A stretch of DNA of 64,000 nt. It comes from Shewanella indica. Its GTDB lineage: Bacteria; Pseudomonadota; Gammaproteobacteria; Enterobacterales; Shewanellaceae. Location of the stretch: contig NZ_NIJK01000040.1 in the NCBI RefSeq assembly GCF_002836975.1, forward strand, positions 27,623 to 91,622. The letters are read 5' to 3'. Positions 38,391-49,230 of this stretch are shown in pieces (position 1 is the stretch's first letter; every line of letters starts with the position of its first letter). Below the pieces are notes generated by a model that saw only the letters and a list, made by a program, of their open reading frames with translations, did no database searches and was not told where the DNA came from. A program made the position numbers and the translations under genes.

Positions 38391-38417
38391 AACAGGGGCC
38401 ATATGGCCCCTGTTTTA
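38391..38417 (+). terminator. Partial terminator between rpsB and tsf
   Basis: AACAGGGGCC (38391-38400) pairs perfectly with GGCCCCTGTT (38405-38414) around ATAT, then TTATAC. A hairpin at this position is known in other Gammaproteobacteria to reduce read-through from rpsB to tsf. Confidence 0.8.
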
Positions 38418-38470
38418 TACCTACTTATCAATAGGTTAAATTTGTCGAATTATCAATTGAGGATTTAACA

Positions 38471-39322
38471 ATGGCAATTACTGCTGCCCTGGTTAAAGAA
38501 CTGCGCGACCGTACTGGCGCAGGCATGATGGATTGTAAAAAAGCCCTGACCGAAACTAACGGTGATATCGAAGCTGCAATCGATAACATGCGTAAGAGCG
38601 GCGCGGCTAAAGCGGCCAAGAAAGCCGGTAACATCGCTGCCGAAGGTACTATCCTGATCAAAAACGGTGCTGGTTACACTGCTCTGGTTGAAGTTAACTG
38701 CCAGACTGACTTCGTAGCAAAAGACTCCAACTTCCTGGCTTTCGCCAACGAAGTTCTGGACGCTGCCGCTGCTGCCAAAGTGACTGTTGAAGATCTGAAA
38801 GCCCAGTTCGAAGAAGCACGTGTTGCCCTGGTTGCCAAAATCGGTGAAAACATCAATGTTCGTCGCGTTGAGTACATCGACGGTGACAAGATGGCTTTCT
38901 ATCGTCACGGCGATCGCATCGGTGTTGTTGTTACCGGTGAAGCCGATGAAGAAACGCTGAAGCACATTGCAATGCACGTTGCTGCCTCTAAGCCTGAGTA
39001 CGTTAACCCAGAAGACGTTCCAGCTGAAGTGGTTGAGAAAGAGCGTTCCGTTCAAGTTGAAATCGCTATGAACGAAGGCAAGCCTCAGGAAATCGCTGAG
39101 AAGATGGTTGCCGGCCGCATGAAGAAGTTCACCGGTGAGGTTTCTCTGACTGGTCAACCATTCATCATGGAGCCAAAGAAAACTGTTGGCGAAGTTCTGA
39201 AAGAGAAAGGCGCCACTGTGACTAACTTCATCCGCTTGGAAGTGGGTGAAGGTATCGAGAAGAAAGAAGAAGATTTTGCTTCTGAAGTAGCTGCCCAAAT
39301 CGCTGCTTCCAAGAAGGCTTAA
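38471..39322 (+). CDS. tsf: Elongation factor Ts
   Basis: The nucleotide exchange factor for EF-Tu, 283 residues. The N-terminal [18 protein letters not shown] and the core CQTDFVAKD are the two family signatures; VGRRVEYI-type residues and [11 protein letters not shown] follow. Codon bias is high. It is followed by a GC-rich hairpin before pyrH. Confidence 0.98.
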   Translation: MAITAALVKELRDRTGAGMMDCKKALTETNGDIEAAIDNMRKSGAAKAAKKAGNIAAEGTILIKNGAGYTALVEVNCQTDFVAKDSNFLAFANEVLDAAAAAKVTVEDLKAQFEEARVALVAKIGENINVRRVEYIDGDKMAFYRHGDRIGVVVTGEADEETLKHIAMHVAASKPEYVNPEDVPAEVVEKERSVQVEIAMNEGKPQEIAEKMVAGRMKKFTGEVSLTGQPFIMEPKKTVGEVLKEKGATVTNFIRLEVGEGIEKKEEDFASEVAAQIAASKKA

Positions 39323-39343
39323 TCGCCAATTCTTAACCCTCCC

Positions 39344-39369
39344 AAGACCGCAGCAGCCGCTGCGGTCTT
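39344..39369 (+). terminator. Hairpin between tsf and pyrH
   Basis: AAGACCGCAGC (39344-39354) pairs perfectly with GCTGCGGTCTT (39359-39369) around AGCC. Only GTTATG follows, so termination is probably incomplete. Confidence 0.6.
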
Positions 39370-39391
39370 GTTATGACCAGGACAGAAAAAG

Positions 39392-40123
39392 ATGAGCACC
39401 AACCCAAAACCTGCATTTCGACGTATTCTGCTGAAACTGAGTGGCGAAGCCCTGATGGGCGAAGAAGGCTTCGGTATCGATCCCAAGGTACTGGATCGTA
39501 TGGCCCAGGAGATTAAGGAGCTGGTTGAGCTCGGCATTCAGGTTGGCGTGGTCATCGGTGGCGGAAACCTGTTCCGTGGTGAAGGGCTGGCCAAGGCCGG
39601 TATGAACCGCGTGGTGGGCGATCACATGGGTATGCTGGCGACAGTGATGAATGGTCTGGCGATGCGTGATGCGCTGCACCGTGCCTATGTTAATGCCCGT
39701 CTGATGTCTGCTATTCCGCTCAATGGCGTGTGCGATAGATACAATTGGGCCGAAGCTATCAGCTTGCTCAAGTCCGGGCGCGTGGTGATTTTTGCTGCCG
39801 GTACCGGTAACCCATTCTGTACCACAGACTCTGCTGCTTGCCTGAGAGGGATTGAAATTGAAGCAGAAGTCGTGCTAAAAGGCACTAAAGTTGATGGCGT
39901 ATATTCAGATGATCCTATGAAGAACCCTGAAGCCGTCAAATACGATGAACTGAGTTACAATGAAGTTCTGGATAAAGAATTGAAAGTCATGGATCTGGCT
40001 GCTTTCACCATGGCCCGTGACCACGACATGCCTATATTGGTCTTCAATATGAATAAGCCAGGTGCGCTGCGCCGGGTTATCATGGGTGAAGAAGCCGAAG
40101 GCACGCTGATCAAAACGAAATAA
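39392..40123 (+). CDS. pyrH: UMP kinase
   Basis: It phosphorylates UMP to UDP; 243 residues of the amino-acid-kinase fold. Motifs: [45 protein letters not shown] and [19 protein letters not shown]. Its position between tsf and frr is nearly universal in this class. Confidence 0.98.
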   Translation: MSTNPKPAFRRILLKLSGEALMGEEGFGIDPKVLDRMAQEIKELVELGIQVGVVIGGGNLFRGEGLAKAGMNRVVGDHMGMLATVMNGLAMRDALHRAYVNARLMSAIPLNGVCDRYNWAEAISLLKSGRVVIFAAGTGNPFCTTDSAACLRGIEIEAEVVLKGTKVDGVYSDDPMKNPEAVKYDELSYNEVLDKELKVMDLAAFTMARDHDMPILVFNMNKPGALRRVIMGEEAEGTLIKTK

Positions 40124-40151
40124 CCGACTGATTGCAAAAAGGACATTTAAC

Positions 40152-40709
40152 GTGATTGATGCGATTAAAGAAGATGCACAGGTTCGTATGGACAAGTGTG
40201 TGGAAGCCACCAAGGCACAAATGGCCAAGGTGCGTACCGGCCGTGCTCACCCCGCACTGCTGGATTCTATCCAGGTGTCTTACTACGGCACCATGACCCC
40301 GCTCAAGCAGGTGGGTAATATTTCAGTTGAAGACAGCCGCACTCTGGCGGTTAACGTGTTCGACCGTAGCATGATCCAGGCAGTAGAAAAGGCGATCATG
40401 AGCTCAGATTTGGGCCTGAACCCTATGTCTGCCGGTGCCACTATCCGTATCCCTCTGCCGGCTCTGACCGAAGAGCGCCGCCGTGATCTGGTTAAAGTGG
40501 TGCGTGCCGAGGCTGAAAACGGTCGTATCGCCGTGCGTAACGTTCGTCGTGATGCCAACTCTGCGGTGAAGAACCTGGAGAAGGACAAAGAGTGTACCGA
40601 GGACGATGTACGCCGCAGCGAAGATGAAGTACAAAAGATAACTGACGTACATATCAAGAAGATAGACGAACTGTTGGCCGCGAAAGAAGCGGAATTGATG
40701 GAAGTCTGA
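40152..40709 (+). CDS. frr: Ribosome recycling factor
   Basis: With EF-G it splits post-termination ribosomes. The 185 residues contain [23 protein letters not shown] and [15 protein letters not shown]. The start is GTG ([10 protein letters not shown]) with AAGGA 7 nt upstream. A hairpin terminator follows before uppS. Confidence 0.97.
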   Translation: MIDAIKEDAQVRMDKCVEATKAQMAKVRTGRAHPALLDSIQVSYYGTMTPLKQVGNISVEDSRTLAVNVFDRSMIQAVEKAIMSSDLGLNPMSAGATIRIPLPALTEERRRDLVKVVRAEAENGRIAVRNVRRDANSAVKNLEKDKECTEDDVRRSEDEVQKITDVHIKKIDELLAAKEAELMEV

Positions 40710-40736
40710 TATTGACTCGCTAAACTAGAGTTGATG

Positions 40737-40766
40737 CGCCGTGTAGGGGTATACTACGCGGCGTTT
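40737..40766 (+). terminator. Terminator-like hairpin between frr and uppS
   Basis: CGCCGTGTAG (40737-40746) pairs with CTACGCGGCG (40754-40763) over 10 bp with one G-U pair, then TTTGTCTATTT. TATACT inside the loop and arm could also be a -10 box for uppS. Confidence 0.6.
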
Positions 40767-40793
40767 GTCTATTTATAAGGGTTGTTTATTCAG

Positions 40794-41621
40794 ATGTCAT
40801 CCAATATGGAAGCCGATCCTACGACTCCAACCAGCACAGGTGACTGCCAGACTTCAGAGTGCTTACCTGAGCAGCTTTCAGAGCTGGTAAAACAGTCTAT
40901 CCCGCAGCATGTGGCTATCATTATGGATGGTAACGGCCGTTGGGCTCAGGCCCAGGGTAAAGCCAGGGTTTTTGGGCATAAGGCCGGAGTCAAAGCCGTG
41001 CGCCGGGCCGTGAGTACAGCAAGGCAGCTCGGGGTACGTTCATTGACCCTGTTCGCGTTTTCCAGTGAGAACTGGCGTCGTCCGGATCAGGAAGTCAGCC
41101 TGTTGATGGAGCTATTTTTTACCGTGCTGCGTCGGGAAATCAAGCTGCTGCACCAAAATGGTGTCCGGTTGAATATTATTGGGGATACCAGTCGTTTTTC
41201 CGAGAGACTGCAAAAACAGATCCGTGCCGCCGAAGAGAAAACCGCTGCCAACTCAGAGCTGACCCTTAATGTCGCCGCTAATTATGGTGGCCGCTGGGAC
41301 ATAATGCAGGCCGCCCGCAAACTGGCAGAAAAAGTCGAATCCGGTGAAATGACCAGCAGTCAGTTCAGTGAAGAGGCCCTGGCAGCGCATTTGTGCATGC
41401 AAAATCAACATGAAGTTGATTTAATGATCCGTACGGGCGGGGATTACCGCATCAGTAATTTTATTCTCTGGCAGGCGGCTTATGCCGAGTTGGTCTTTAC
41501 CGACACCCTTTGGCCAGATTTTGATGAGCAGGCATTTCGCCAGGCTGTGGCGACTTTTGCCAGCCGCCAGCGTCGTTTCGGTCTGACCGGAAGTCAGATA
41601 GAAGAAATACGCAGCGAATAA
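40794..41621 (+). CDS. uppS: Undecaprenyl diphosphate synthase
   Basis: It makes the C55 lipid carrier precursor for peptidoglycan and other envelope glycans. Motifs: [16 protein letters not shown] (catalytic Asp), [33 protein letters not shown]. At 275 residues it has about 20 extra N-terminal residues compared with the E. coli protein. I chose ATG 40794 with AAGGG about 12 nt upstream; a TTG at 40782 directly abuts that sequence. Confidence 0.95.
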   Translation: MSSNMEADPTTPTSTGDCQTSECLPEQLSELVKQSIPQHVAIIMDGNGRWAQAQGKARVFGHKAGVKAVRRAVSTARQLGVRSLTLFAFSSENWRRPDQEVSLLMELFFTVLRREIKLLHQNGVRLNIIGDTSRFSERLQKQIRAAEEKTAANSELTLNVAANYGGRWDIMQAARKLAEKVESGEMTSSQFSEEALAAHLCMQNQHEVDLMIRTGGDYRISNFILWQAAYAELVFTDTLWPDFDEQAFRQAVATFASRQRRFGLTGSQIEEIRSE

Positions 41622-41641
41622 CATCTTACGAGGGACATTTT

Positions 41642-42499
41642 TTGCTAAAACAACGAATAATAACAGCAATTTGGTTAATCCCACTGGTTATGGGGGCCAT
41701 TTTTTTGCTCCCGGCGAGTTATTTTTCATGGGCCTTGGTGGCGGTATTTCTGATTGCGGCGAAAGAGTGGGGCCGTATTATCGACAGCCGTTGTGAGGTC
41801 ACTCAATGGAGTTTTACCGCTACCCTGGCGATAGTATTGGTGGCGATTAACCTCCTGGTACCGACCGATGCCGTCTGGTCCAGAGGTCAGTTACACCCCA
41901 TCATGCTGGCCATCATTCTTATCGGCGCCTGCTGGTGGCTATTCTCTTTGGTGCTGGTGATCTCCTATCCCCGCAGTGCCAAACTCTGGCAGGGCAGTCC
42001 CATGCTCAAGTCTATGTTTGGTCAGTTGACTTTGCTTCCTTGTTTCGCTTCCCTGATCGCGCTCAAGGCGCTCAGCAGTCCTGCTGACCCTTATTTTGGC
42101 GGTATCTTGGTTTTCTTGGTGATGCTGACCGTATGGGCCGCCGATTCAGGCGCCTACTTTGCCGGTAAGGCGCTGGGGCGGATTAAACTTATGCCCAACG
42201 TCAGCCCGGCCAAGACTCTGGAAGGTTTACTTGGTGGCCTGTTGACCACCATGGTGGTGGTGGCCGGTGTTTGCTATTTCTCTCCAGAGCAGGAGCTTGG
42301 ACTGCTGATAGCCGTGACCCTATTTACCGCTTTGGCCTCGGCGCTCGGCGATCTGTCCGAGAGTATGTTCAAGCGCGCCGCCAAAATCAAAGACTCGGGC
42401 ACTATATTGCCCGGTCACGGCGGTGTGCTGGATCGCATCGATAGCCTGACCGCAGCCTTGCCTGTATTTACCCTTATCTATATTGCATTCTGGATGTAG
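41642..42499 (+). CDS. cdsA: Phosphatidate cytidylyltransferase
   Basis: It makes CDP-diacylglycerol, the branch point for phospholipids. A 285-residue integral membrane protein with about eight hydrophobic segments and the CdsA signature near the C terminus ([20 protein letters not shown], then GVLDRIDSL). The start is TTG ([17 protein letters not shown]), supported by GAGGGA upstream and alignment with the usual MLK-R-I start. It ends 4 bp before dxr. Confidence 0.96.
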   Translation: MLKQRIITAIWLIPLVMGAIFLLPASYFSWALVAVFLIAAKEWGRIIDSRCEVTQWSFTATLAIVLVAINLLVPTDAVWSRGQLHPIMLAIILIGACWWLFSLVLVISYPRSAKLWQGSPMLKSMFGQLTLLPCFASLIALKALSSPADPYFGGILVFLVMLTVWAADSGAYFAGKALGRIKLMPNVSPAKTLEGLLGGLLTTMVVVAGVCYFSPEQELGLLIAVTLFTALASALGDLSESMFKRAAKIKDSGTILPGHGGVLDRIDSLTAALPVFTLIYIAFWM

Positions 42500-42503
42500 T
42501 GCT

Positions 42504-43694
42504 ATGCAAAACATGGTGATTTTAGGAGCGACTGGTTCTATTGGTGCCAGTACCCTCAGTGTGATCCAACATAACCCGGCGGCATATCAGGTTTATGCGT
42601 TGGTGGCCAATACCAATGTCGACAAGATGGCCGAGTTGTGTACGATCCACCGACCTGAAGTTGCCCATATGGTTGACCCCAATGCTGCCAAGCTATTGGC
42701 CGAGCGTTTGGGGGCCACCTCTGCTACCCGCGTGAGCAGCGGCGAGTCAGAACTACTTGAGCTGGTGGCTCACAGCCGGGTCGATACCGTGATGGCGGCC
42801 ATAGTCGGCGCCGCCGGCATGTTGCCAACGCTGGCGGCAGTCAAGGCCGGTAAGCGGGTGCTGCTGGCCAATAAAGAGGCGCTGGTGATGTCCGGGCGCT
42901 TGTTTATGGAAGCCACCCGCCAGTCGGGCGCGACTCTGCTGCCGGTAGACAGCGAGCACAACGCTATTTTCCAATGCCTGCCGGAAGCTGTGCAGCAACA
43001 GCTGGGTTATTGCAACCTTCAAGGCGCAGGCATTTCATCGATTCTGCTCACCGGCTCTGGTGGGCCATTTTTGAGCGCCGATCTTGCCAGTTTGGCGAGT
43101 GTGACACCGGCCCAGGCTATCAAGCATCCCAACTGGTCTATGGGGCCTAAAATTTCTGTCGATTCGGCGACTATGATGAATAAAGGGCTTGAGTATGTAG
43201 AGGCGCGCTGGCTCTTCAACGCCAGTGCCGAGCAGCTCAAGGTGGTTATCCACCCCCAGAGTGTGATTCACTCCATGGTGCAGTATCAGGATGGTAGCGT
43301 GCTGGCGCAGCTCGGTAATCCGGATATGCGTACTCCGATTGCTCATTGTATGGCCTATCCGGAGAGAATTGTTTCAGGGGTTGAACCTTTGGACTTTTTC
43401 AAAGTCGGACAATTGAGCTTCTGTGAGCCGGATTTTGCCCGTTATCCATGCCTTGAGTTGGCAATGACTGCCAGTGCTTCGGGGCAGGAGGCGACCACAG
43501 TGATCAACGCAGCCAATGAAATGGCCGTTGCCAGCTTCCTTAAAGGGGAAATTGGCTTTACCGATATCGCCCGGGTCAATGAAGCCTGTTTGGCCCGTGT
43601 GCCGCAATCGCCTTTAAATTCCATAGCGGATATTCTGGCATTGGACGGCCAAAGTCGTCAGTATGCCGAGGAAGCTATCGCCGGATGCAAGTGA
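42504..43694 (+). CDS. dxr: 1-deoxy-D-xylulose 5-phosphate reductoisomerase
   Basis: The second step of the MEP isoprenoid pathway, which feeds UppS. The 396 residues include the NADPH motif [18 protein letters not shown], the metal-binding [15 protein letters not shown] and [16 protein letters not shown] chose ATG 42504 ([11 protein letters not shown]); the frame extends 7 codons into cdsA, but that is not family-like. Confidence 0.97.
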   Translation: MQNMVILGATGSIGASTLSVIQHNPAAYQVYALVANTNVDKMAELCTIHRPEVAHMVDPNAAKLLAERLGATSATRVSSGESELLELVAHSRVDTVMAAIVGAAGMLPTLAAVKAGKRVLLANKEALVMSGRLFMEATRQSGATLLPVDSEHNAIFQCLPEAVQQQLGYCNLQGAGISSILLTGSGGPFLSADLASLASVTPAQAIKHPNWSMGPKISVDSATMMNKGLEYVEARWLFNASAEQLKVVIHPQSVIHSMVQYQDGSVLAQLGNPDMRTPIAHCMAYPERIVSGVEPLDFFKVGQLSFCEPDFARYPCLELAMTASASGQEATTVINAANEMAVASFLKGEIGFTDIARVNEACLARVPQSPLNSIADILALDGQSRQYAEEAIAGCK

Positions 43695-43709
43695 GGAAAA
43701 TAAGGTCTG

Positions 43710-45092
43710 ATGTTTGATTTTTTATGGAACCTGGGCGCTTTTATCGTCGCCTTGGGGATACTGATCACCGCCCATGAATATGGCCACTTTTGGGTAGCCA
43801 GGCGCTGTGGTGTCAAGGTGGAGCGTTTCTCTATCGGCTTTGGTAAGGCGATTTGGCGTCGCCTCGGCAAAGATGGCACCGAATATGTGATAGCCATGAT
43901 CCCGCTTGGGGGCTATGTCAAAATGCTCGACGAGCGGGTCGAGGATGTACCCGAGGAGCTTAAAGAGCAGGCCTTTAATCGCAAGAGTGTCTGGGCGCGT
44001 ATCGCGATAGTCGCTGCCGGGCCGATAGCCAACTTTATCTTTGCCATTTTCGCGCTCTATATTATGTATCTCATCGGCGTGCCTTCACTCAAGCCGGTGA
44101 TCAGCGATGTCAGACCCGGCTCGCCTGCGGCCGTGATGCAGATAGATGGCCCTCAGCAGATAGTGGCGGTTTCCGGGCAAAAGGTACGCACCTGGGAAGA
44201 AGTGAACCTGGCACTGGTCGGTCATATCGGCGATGACAGTATGAGCTTGACCCTGAGGCCGCTCGACCAGATATCTCAGCCTGACGATGGTCTTGAGCCT
44301 TCCGGGCGTACTTATCAGTTGGATATCCGCAACTGGCGTTTCGATCCGGAAAAAGAATCCCCCTTCAGTACGCTGGGGCTGGATATCTTCCGCCCGGATG
44401 TGATCCCTGAAGTGGAGACGGTTACCGAGGGCGGTGCGGCCGCCAAGGCCGGGGTCAAGGCCGGTGATATTCTGGTGGCCGTCAATGGTGAGGCATACAG
44501 CGACTGGCAAACCTTTGTCGGACAAATTAAAGTATCAGCCGGTAAGCCGTTGCAACTGACGGTTAAGCGCAGTGGTGAACAACAGACTTTCACTCTGATC
44601 CCGGACAGCCGCAAGGGTGCCAATGGCGAAATGGAAGGTGTCATCGGCCTGGCGCCCAAAGCCCCCAAGTGGCCGGACAATATGCTGCTGGATCTGCAGT
44701 ATGGCCCGCTTGAATCCATTTCGGTGGCGGCAGATAAAACATGGCAACTTGTAGTCGTCAGCTTTAAGATGATCGCCAAGTTGTTTACCGGTGATGTTTC
44801 GGTTAAAAATTTGAGCGGCCCCATCTCCATCGCTCAGGGGGCAGGTAACAGCGCCAACATAGGGTTGGTATATTTTCTCGGGTTCCTCGCCCTGATAAGC
44901 GTAAACCTCGGCATTATTAATCTCTTGCCGTTGCCAGTGCTGGACGGGGGACACTTGATGTATTACTTGGTGGAAGTAATAACAGGTAAGCCTGTATCCG
45001 AACGGGTACAGGAAATTGGATTCAGATTTGGGGCGGCGTTGCTGCTGATGTTGATGAGCATTGCCCTTTTCAATGATTTTGCCCGACTCTGA
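43710..45092 (+). CDS. rseP: Site-2 protease RseP
   Basis: An inner-membrane zinc metalloprotease that cleaves RseA within the membrane to release sigma-E, and clears signal peptide remnants. The 460 residues include zinc motif HEYGHFW, two PDZ-like segments (SDVRPGSPAAVMQIDG and EGGAAAKAGVKAGDILVAVNGE) and the second zinc site LPLPVLDGGHLMYYLVE. Sitting directly before bamA, it links the stress response to the outer-membrane assembly machine it monitors. Confidence 0.96.
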   Translation: MFDFLWNLGAFIVALGILITAHEYGHFWVARRCGVKVERFSIGFGKAIWRRLGKDGTEYVIAMIPLGGYVKMLDERVEDVPEELKEQAFNRKSVWARIAIVAAGPIANFIFAIFALYIMYLIGVPSLKPVISDVRPGSPAAVMQIDGPQQIVAVSGQKVRTWEEVNLALVGHIGDDSMSLTLRPLDQISQPDDGLEPSGRTYQLDIRNWRFDPEKESPFSTLGLDIFRPDVIPEVETVTEGGAAAKAGVKAGDILVAVNGEAYSDWQTFVGQIKVSAGKPLQLTVKRSGEQQTFTLIPDSRKGANGEMEGVIGLAPKAPKWPDNMLLDLQYGPLESISVAADKTWQLVVVSFKMIAKLFTGDVSVKNLSGPISIAQGAGNSANIGLVYFLGFLALISVNLGIINLLPLPVLDGGHLMYYLVEVITGKPVSERVQEIGFRFGAALLLMLMSIALFNDFARL

Positions 45093-45123
45093 GCAAGGAC
45101 AGACAAATAATTAGAAGTGCGCT

Positions 45124-47607
45124 ATGCGATTGAATAAACTTTTTGCCTCGATGTTATTAGTCGGCGCGTCGTTTTCAGGGAATGGTTGGGCAGAGTCTTT
45201 CCAGCCTTTTGAAGTGACCGACATCCAAGTTGAAGGTTTGCAACGAGTGGCACTCGGTGCGGCCTTGCTGAGTTTGCCTGTCAAAGTGGGTGACACAGTC
45301 GACCAACTCAAGTTGCAACAGGCGATAAAGAGCCTGTATGCCTCCAGTAACTTTGAAAATGTTCAGGTGTCCCGCGATGGTGGGGTGCTGATAGTGTCGG
45401 TACGTGAAAGACCGACCATCAGTGCCGTGACCTTCGACGGTAACAAGGACATCAAAGACGAGCAACTGCAGGAAAGCCTGGACGGCAGTGGTGTGAAGGT
45501 GGGCGAAGCCCTCGACCGCACCATGCTCTCGGGTATTGAGAAGGGCCTGCAGGACTTCTACTACGGCGTGGGTAAATACGGTGCCAAGGTAGAGGCCCAG
45601 GTGATCAACCTGCCTCGTAACCGGGTAGAACTTAAGTTTAAGTTTACCGAAGGTCTGGCGGCCGAAATCCGTCAGATTAACATAGTGGGTAACGAGCGCT
45701 TCAGCGATGCCGACCTTATCGGCATGCTGGAGCTCAAAGACTATGTAGCCTGGTGGGATCTGTTCGGCGAGCGCCGTTATCAGAAACAAAAACTGCAGGC
45801 CGACCTTGAGACCATCAAGACCCACTACCACAATAATGGTTATATCCGTTTCAAGGTGACCTCGACTCAGGTGGCGATGACGCCGGATCGTAAGGGCCTT
45901 TACATCACCATTAACGTCGATGAAGGCGAGCAGTACAAGGTCAAGGAAGTCAACCTGACCGGTGAACTCATGGGTCGTGAAGAGTTGCTCAAGGGTATCT
46001 TGCCTATCAAGGCCGGTGAGCAATACAACGGCGCAGATGTGACCTTTACCGAAGAGATGTACAGTAAGTATCTGGGCCGCTTCGGTTACGCCTATCCAGA
46101 GGTGAAGACTTTCCCTGAGATAGATGATGAAACCAAGGAAGTGACCCTGAATGTTAACGTTAAGCCCGGCAAGCGTGTTTATGTCCGCGCCATCAACTTC
46201 ACCGGTAACACAGTAACCAAAGATGAAGTAATGCGCCGTGAGCTGAGACAGATGGAAGGAGCCTGGTTGAACTCGGCCTTGGTCGAGCAATCCAAGGCAC
46301 GACTCAACCGTCTGGGTTACTTTGAAACTGTCGATACTGAAACCGTGCAGGTGCCGGGCACAGACGACTTGGTGGATGTGGCCTTCAAGGTGAAAGAGCA
46401 GCCATCAGGCTCCTTTAACGCTGGTATAGGTTATGGTACCGAGTCAGGCATGAGCCTGCAGTTCGGGGTTCAGCAGTCCAACTTCCTCGGTACGGGCAAC
46501 CAGGCCGGGATTAACCTGAATACCAACAAGTACTCCAAGAACGTCAACCTGTCGTATACCGATCCTTATTTCACCAAAGATGGGGTCAGCCTGGGTGGCA
46601 GCATCTACTGGAACGAGTTCGATGCTAATGAGGCTAACCTTGAACGCTATAAGAACAGCTCCTATGGTGTTGCGCTTAACAGTGGTTTCCCCATCAACGA
46701 GTACAACAGACTCAACGGCGGCATAGGCTATCGTCATAACACCATTTCTGAGATTTCCAGTTATGAGCAGGCGATCCGCTTCTATAACATCTATCGTGAC
46801 AACGAGGATCCCAACTCTGACTTGAGCTTCGATAACTTCGAACTTAGCCTGGGTTGGTATCGCAGCACCCTCAACCGCGGAACCTTCCCAACCGACGGTT
46901 CATCCCAGCGTTTGAGTGGTAAGATCACGGTTCCAGGTTCGGATCTGCAGTACTTCAAGACTGACTTTGATACCAACTTCTATTGGCCGCTCACCCGTAG
47001 CCATAAGTTTGTGCTCTTGACCCGTGCCCGTCTGGGTTATGGCAACGGTTATGGTGGTTTCAATGACAACGACCAGATCCTGCCGTTCTGGGAAAACTAC
47101 TACTCAGGTGGCTCCAGCTCACTGCGTGGCTTCAAGTCCAACTCAGTGGGGCCCAGAGCCTTCTATCTGTATCGTGGCAGCGATTCTTGTGGACCCAATC
47201 CGGATGGTGAAGGCTGTAGCTTGCCGGGCGATCCCAACCAAGTTTACATCAGCTCAGGTCGTTCTATCGGTGGTAACGCCATCGCTACGGCCAGCATGGA
47301 GTTGATTGTGCCGACTCCTTTCCTGGATGAGGCCTATAGCAACTCAGTACGTACCAGCTTCTTTATCGATGCGGGTAACGTCTGGGATACGGAGTTTGAT
47401 TATGACTCCTATCGTTTCTTGCCGGCGGATGAGTTTTCCAAGTTGGCCGATTACAGTGATCCGAGCCGTATCCGTGCCTCCTGGGGCCTTAGCCTGCAAT
47501 GGCTGTCGCCCATGGGTCCCATGGTGTTCAGCCTGGCCTGGCCCGTTAAGGAATACGACGATGACGAGACCGAGATCTTCTCGTTCAATATTGGCAAAAC
47601 TTTCTAA
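45124..47607 (+). CDS. bamA: Outer membrane protein assembly factor BamA
   Basis: The central insertase for outer-membrane beta-barrels. The 827 residues begin with a signal peptide ending around GNGWA, then five POTRA domains to about residue 425 and a 16-strand barrel. The loop-6 motif is LRGF (SSSLRGFKSN), the equivalent of VRGF. It ends in an aromatic (FNIGKTF). Codon bias is high in the POTRA part. The downstream skp encodes a chaperone delivering substrates to it. Confidence 0.97.
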   Translation: MRLNKLFASMLLVGASFSGNGWAESFQPFEVTDIQVEGLQRVALGAALLSLPVKVGDTVDQLKLQQAIKSLYASSNFENVQVSRDGGVLIVSVRERPTISAVTFDGNKDIKDEQLQESLDGSGVKVGEALDRTMLSGIEKGLQDFYYGVGKYGAKVEAQVINLPRNRVELKFKFTEGLAAEIRQINIVGNERFSDADLIGMLELKDYVAWWDLFGERRYQKQKLQADLETIKTHYHNNGYIRFKVTSTQVAMTPDRKGLYITINVDEGEQYKVKEVNLTGELMGREELLKGILPIKAGEQYNGADVTFTEEMYSKYLGRFGYAYPEVKTFPEIDDETKEVTLNVNVKPGKRVYVRAINFTGNTVTKDEVMRRELRQMEGAWLNSALVEQSKARLNRLGYFETVDTETVQVPGTDDLVDVAFKVKEQPSGSFNAGIGYGTESGMSLQFGVQQSNFLGTGNQAGINLNTNKYSKNVNLSYTDPYFTKDGVSLGGSIYWNEFDANEANLERYKNSSYGVALNSGFPINEYNRLNGGIGYRHNTISEISSYEQAIRFYNIYRDNEDPNSDLSFDNFELSLGWYRSTLNRGTFPTDGSSQRLSGKITVPGSDLQYFKTDFDTNFYWPLTRSHKFVLLTRARLGYGNGYGGFNDNDQILPFWENYYSGGSSSLRGFKSNSVGPRAFYLYRGSDSCGPNPDGEGCSLPGDPNQVYISSGRSIGGNAIATASMELIVPTPFLDEAYSNSVRTSFFIDAGNVWDTEFDYDSYRFLPADEFSKLADYSDPSRIRASWGLSLQWLSPMGPMVFSLAWPVKEYDDDETEIFSFNIGKTF

Positions 47608-47656
47608 ATTACATAAACTCGGCAAGCATTGCTGAAGAAAAACAAGGAGTCTGACT

Positions 47657-48163
47657 TTGAAAAAAATGGTAAACGGCGCACTGATGACGCTGATGTTGAT
47701 GGGGGCTCCTCTGGCTGCCCAAGCTGAGAAACTGGCGGTTGTCGATATGGGCGCTGTGTTTGAACAACTGCCACAACGTGAGCAGATCAGCAACGCACTC
47801 AAGACTGAGTTCGGTGATCGTATGGCCGAAGTTCAGAAATTGCAGGAAGACCTTCGTGGTTTGCTGGAAAAGCAGCAGCGTGATGCCGCGCTGATGAGCG
47901 AAGCGCAAAAGACCGAACTGGTTCGTAAAATGGAATCTCTGAAGGCTGACTATCAGCTCAAAGGTAAGGCGTTGGATGAAGATCTGCGTCGTCGTCAGGG
48001 CGAAGAACAAAACAAACTGCTGGTAAAGGTGCAGAAGGCTATTAATACCATAGCTGAAAAAGAGAAGTACGACATGGTACTGCAACGCGGCGCCGTGGTT
48101 TATGTTAAGCCTGCTGCCGACATCAGTTCCAAAGTGGTTGAAGCCTTGAGCAAAGGCCAGTAA
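47657..48163 (+). CDS. skp: Periplasmic chaperone Skp/OmpH
   Basis: A trimeric periplasmic chaperone for unfolded outer-membrane proteins. The 168 residues have a signal peptide with cleavage after AQA (AAQAEKLAVVDM) and a long charged helical segment (about residues 45-125) forming the tentacle. The start is TTG: AAGGAG lies 7 nt upstream of TTG 47657, while the ATG at 47666 is 16 nt away. Confidence 0.94.
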   Translation: MKKMVNGALMTLMLMGAPLAAQAEKLAVVDMGAVFEQLPQREQISNALKTEFGDRMAEVQKLQEDLRGLLEKQQRDAALMSEAQKTELVRKMESLKADYQLKGKALDEDLRRRQGEEQNKLLVKVQKAINTIAEKEKYDMVLQRGAVVYVKPAADISSKVVEALSKGQ

Positions 48164-48167
48164 ATCG

Positions 48168-49193
48168 ATGAAGTCTTTTTCGTTGAAAGAGCTTGGCCAG
48201 CTACTAGGGGCTGAAGTTCGCGGGGATGACAGTGTGACTGTCTCCTCGGTGGCGACACTCGAAAAGGCGCGGCCGGATCAGATCACCTTTCTGGCCAACA
48301 CCAAATACCGTAGCCAGCTGGAGCAGACTCAGGCTGGTGCGGTATTGATCTCGCCTAAAGAGTTGGACGGTTTTGCCGGTAACGCCTTGGTGCTCAATGA
48401 CCCTTATGTCGGTTTCGCCAGAGTCGCGCAATTGCTGGACAGTACGCCGGCCGCCGCAGAGGATATCCATCCCTCGGCGCAAATTCATCCCAGTGCCAAA
48501 CTGGGTGAGGGCGTTGCGGTTGGCGCTAATGCGGTAATAGGTGCCAACAGTATTTTGGGCGAAAACGTTCAGATAGGTGCCGGTACTGTGGTTGGTCAGG
48601 ATGTCATCATAGGCTCAGGCAGTCGCCTGTGGGCCAATGTCACCGTCTATCACAATGTGCATATGGGGCAAAACTGTATCGTTCACTCGGGGGCGATTAT
48701 CGGCTCTGATGGTTTCGGTTATGCCAACGAACGCGGTCAGTGGATCAAAATCCCTCAAACCGGCGGCGTGCGCATAGGTGACAGAGTGGAGATTGGTGCC
48801 GGTACTACCATAGATCGCGGCGCAATCGACCATACTGAAATTCATGATGGTGTGATCCTCGACAACCAGGTGCAAGTGGCCCATAACGATATTATTGGAG
48901 CCAACACTGCGATTGCCGGCTGCACTGTGCTGGCAGGCAGCGTGACTATAGGTAAACATTGTATCATTGGTGGCAATTGCGCGATTTCCGGTCATCTGAG
49001 CATTACCGATGGGGTGCATGTCACTGGCAGCACCAACATTACTAACGATGTTCGTGAACCTGGGGTATACTCCTCCGCCACTGTGGCCATGCCCAACAGG
49101 CTGTGGCGTAAAAATACGGTTCGCTTCCGTCAATTGGACGAGCTGTTCCAGCGGGTCAAGACCCTGGAAAAAACCGTTAAACCCCAAGATTAA
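48168..49193 (+). CDS. lpxD: UDP-3-O-(3-hydroxyacyl)glucosamine N-acyltransferase
   Basis: The third step of lipid A synthesis. The 341 residues show an N-terminal uridine-binding domain (VSSVATLEKARPDQITFLAN) and a left-handed beta-helix of hexapeptides (IHPSAKLGEGVAVGANAVIG), with QVAHNDIIGANTAIAG containing the catalytic His. It begins 4 bp after skp. Confidence 0.97.
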   Translation: MKSFSLKELGQLLGAEVRGDDSVTVSSVATLEKARPDQITFLANTKYRSQLEQTQAGAVLISPKELDGFAGNALVLNDPYVGFARVAQLLDSTPAAAEDIHPSAQIHPSAKLGEGVAVGANAVIGANSILGENVQIGAGTVVGQDVIIGSGSRLWANVTVYHNVHMGQNCIVHSGAIIGSDGFGYANERGQWIKIPQTGGVRIGDRVEIGAGTTIDRGAIDHTEIHDGVILDNQVQVAHNDIIGANTAIAGCTVLAGSVTIGKHCIIGGNCAISGHLSITDGVHVTGSTNITNDVREPGVYSSATVAMPNRLWRKNTVRFRQLDELFQRVKTLEKTVKPQD

Positions 49194-49230
49194 TACCGCT
49201 GTGTGTTAAGCGGCATGAGGAAACGAGTTC